Source: Hyphomicrobiales bacterium
Lineage (GTDB): Bacteria > Pseudomonadota > Alphaproteobacteria > Rhizobiales > MH13
Reading direction: 5' to 3'
DNA length: 64,000 nucleotides
Assembly: GCA_017642935.1 (NCBI GenBank)
Contig: JAEPOK010000001.1
Coordinates: 744,001 to 808,000 of the forward strand
Shown here: positions 62,370-64,000 of the stretch, piece by piece
Numbering within the stretch: the first letter of the stretch is position 1
Layout of the letters: each line of letters opens with the position of its first letter
Translations under genes and position numbers: made by a program
Notes under the pieces: generated by a model
What the model was told of the DNA's origin: nothing
The model's input: only the letters and a program-made list of their open reading frames with translations
Database searches by the model: none

Positions 62370-63206
62370 ATGTCGATTATCAGCAGTATCACGCAGAGCC
62401 AGGAAAGCCTGACGCCGAACGAACGTCGGTTGGTGAAGGCTGTCATGGACAGCCCGACCAGCGCGGCGCTCGGCACTGCAAGTGATCTTGCAAAGGCAAC
62501 CGGTGTGCACGAGGCGACGGCCTCGCGGCTGGCGCGCAAGCTCGGCTATGCCAGTTATGCGGCGTTTCGTGAGGCGTTGCGCGATGAGTTCATCGCCACA
62601 CGCGAAACCGCCACGCGGTTTGAAAAGACCATCGAAGAGAACAATTCCGATACGATCCTGGGCAGCTTGGTCCAAGAGGAAATGCAAGCGCTGGGTCGGA
62701 TGGAAACTTTCATCTCGGCCGACCAGATCAACACGGTTGCCGAGCAGTTGATGGGCGCGCGCCGGATCTTTGTTTACGGGTCTGGCAACGCAGAAATCTT
62801 GGCGCTGTTGATGCTCAAGCGCTTCCGCCGTTTCGGCAAGGACGTGCACAAGCTTGATGCGGATTCACGCAGTCTTGCCGAGCAGGCTGTTGGCATGACC
62901 GACGGCGATGTGGTTCTGACATTTGTCTTTCGCCGCGCGCCTAAGGGCTACGCCCCGTTGCTGGAGACCGCGCGCGAAGCCGGCGCCACCAACATCGTGA
63001 TCTCCGGCATCACCGGAACCACGCTCTCCCCCCGACCGGACTACAGTTTGGCAGCCCCCCGGTCCGGCCATCCCGACGCCTTTCAAACGCTCACCGTTCC
63101 GATGGCCATTTGTAATGCTGTTGTCATCGCGGCGGGGCTAACTGCGAAAGAGGAATCCCTGCAGAAACTCGAGAAGCTGGGTCAGCTGATCGAGCGGTTT
63201 GACTAA
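62370..63206 (+). CDS. RpiR/MurR-family transcriptional regulator
   Basis: Regulator of 278 residues. The N-terminal helix-turn-helix (about 1-77) contains SDLAKATGVHEATASRLARK, and a SIS sugar-phosphate-sensing domain (about 120-250) has IFVYGSGNAEILALLML and DGDVVLTFVF. It probably responds to a phosphorylated sugar. The next gene, a binding protein, starts 28 bases later and is likely co-transcribed. Confidence 0.9.
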   Translation: MSIISSITQSQESLTPNERRLVKAVMDSPTSAALGTASDLAKATGVHEATASRLARKLGYASYAAFREALRDEFIATRETATRFEKTIEENNSDTILGSLVQEEMQALGRMETFISADQINTVAEQLMGARRIFVYGSGNAEILALLMLKRFRRFGKDVHKLDADSRSLAEQAVGMTDGDVVLTFVFRRAPKGYAPLLETAREAGATNIVISGITGTTLSPRPDYSLAAPRSGHPDAFQTLTVPMAICNAVVIAAGLTAKEESLQKLEKLGQLIERFD

Positions 63207-63234
63207 CCAAACAAAAAACCTATCGGAGGAAAAC

Positions 63235-64000
63235 ATGCGAGTTTTGCAAGCAACGTGCTTCGGCGCGATCGGTATCCTATTGTCTTCTGCCGCGATGGCG
63301 GATGGGCATCTCGACACGCTGTCTGCTGAAGACCTGCTGCCCATGGCGCAGGAAGAGGGCACAGTGACGGTCTACTCTTTCACCAGCCGCATTGGCCGCG
63401 TGGAAGCCGCCTTTGAAGAAGCCTATCCCGGCATTGACCTGCAGGGTTTTGATATCTCCTCGACCGAGCAGATCGCCCGTCTTCGCGCAGAAGCACAGGC
63501 AGGCGTGACCAATGCCGATGTCATTTACATCTCCGATACGCCGGTGGTGCTCACCGAGCTTTTGGAAACCGGCATCATTGGGCCTTATGTGCCGCCGCGC
63601 GTGGCTGACCGCGTGCCCGCTGAATTCCAGTCGCCGCTGTTGGCGCAGCGCCTTTCCACCAAGGTGCTGATGTACAATGAAGAAGCCAATCCGGACGGTG
63701 CGCCGGTTTCCAACCTCTGGGAGTTGACGACGGATGAGTGGACCGGTCGCGTGGTCATGGTCGATCCGCTGCAACGTGGTGACTATCTTGATCTGATGAC
63801 GGAGATCGTTCTGCAATCCGATGCCATGGCAGCGACCTATGAGGACCTTTTCGGCGAGGCTATCGACCTGGATGGCATGGCGAATGCCGGCGAGAAGTTC
63901 ATCGCTGATTTGTTTGCCAACGATTTGATCCTGGTGTCGTCCACCGATGATGTGAACGCCGCGGTCGGTCGGCTTGGCCAGGACAATCCGCCGGTGGGTT
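63235..64000 (+). CDS. ABC transporter substrate-binding protein, Fe3+/FbpA-like, cut by window end
   Basis: Frame open from ATG 63235 to the window end (255 codons, no stop seen). GGAGGA lies just upstream. Signal peptide about 1-22 (hydrophobic run ending AAMADG), then GTVTVYSFTSRIGRVEAA and ADVIYISDT, the pattern of the bacterial extracellular solute-binding family that includes iron and 2-aminoethylphosphonate receptors. The C-terminus and the rest of the importer lie outside the window. The RpiR neighbour makes a sugar-linked ligand possible. Confidence 0.85.
   Translation, partial: MRVLQATCFGAIGILLSSAAMADGHLDTLSAEDLLPMAQEEGTVTVYSFTSRIGRVEAAFEEAYPGIDLQGFDISSTEQIARLRAEAQAGVTNADVIYISDTPVVLTELLETGIIGPYVPPRVADRVPAEFQSPLLAQRLSTKVLMYNEEANPDGAPVSNLWELTTDEWTGRVVMVDPLQRGDYLDLMTEIVLQSDAMAATYEDLFGEAIDLDGMANAGEKFIADLFANDLILVSSTDDVNAAVGRLGQDNPPVG

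Noticed and set aside
1-64000. Insertion sequences, phage genes, CRISPR arrays, rRNA and tRNA genes
   Set aside because: No transposase, integrase, long direct repeats with regular spacers, or RNA-gene consensus were seen on reading.

Overview
The window is a GC-rich stretch of a bacterial chromosome or large replicon, most likely from an alphaproteobacterium. This is an inference from gene content: several binding-protein-dependent ABC and TRAP importers, each next to its own LacI, GntR, DeoR or RpiR regulator; acid-sugar catabolic genes; and tightly overlapping ATGA, GTGA and TGATG gene junctions. I see no rRNA, tRNA, CRISPR array, insertion sequence or phage gene. Almost every base belongs to a gene or a short control region.

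Layout. (A) 1-7.5 kb: a LacI regulator divergent from a five-gene peptide/opine/oligosaccharide-type ABC importer plus an alpha/beta hydrolase. (B) 7.7-16.7 kb: a GntR regulator divergent from a ribose-type ABC importer, an apionate-lactonase-like protein and D-erythronate dehydrogenase DenD, followed by a hydroxyacid dehydrogenase. (C) 17.2-30 kb: a polyamine-type ABC importer with a SIS-domain protein, two PuuE (allantoinase)-like proteins, a hydantoin/allantoin-racemase-like protein and an amidohydrolase, then a PfkB kinase, a second SIS protein, a BtpA-family protein and a DeoR regulator. This looks like one catabolic island for an unidentified nitrogenous sugar conjugate. (D) 30.1-38.6 kb: a GntR regulator divergent from an eight-gene operon with a TRAP importer, a 2-hydroxyacid dehydrogenase, an RraA-like aldolase, a sugar kinase, an SDR and a cupin; then a LacI regulator. 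(E) 38.8-48.0 kb: a second ribose-type ABC importer, an SMP-30 lactonase and the complete four-carbon acid-sugar pathway LtnD, OtnK, OtnC and OtnI, which ends at dihydroxyacetone phosphate.

(F) 48.2-54.2 kb: an exported module (SH3-like protein with five Cys-x41-Cys repeats, a von Willebrand A protein, a small Cys-containing exported protein) downstream of a LuxR-type regulator, with a second LuxR-type regulator divergent from it. (G) 54.3-59.5 kb: hoxFUYHW, a cytosolic NAD-reducing (group 3d) [NiFe] hydrogenase with its maturation protease but without hyp genes in view. (H) 59.5-62.2 kb: an RND/MMPL-type exporter and a small exported protein. (I) 62.3 kb to the edge: an RpiR regulator and a binding protein cut by the window end.

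How it fits together. Regions A-E are a catabolic archipelago: each unit pairs one importer with one regulator and the enzymes for its substrate. DenD (region B) and LtnD (region E) should both deliver 2-oxo-tetronates to the single OtnI-OtnK-OtnC set. The hydrogenase would add NADH from H2. The most novel-looking items are the Cys-x41-Cys repeat protein, the region C island and the extended RbsA-type ATPase.
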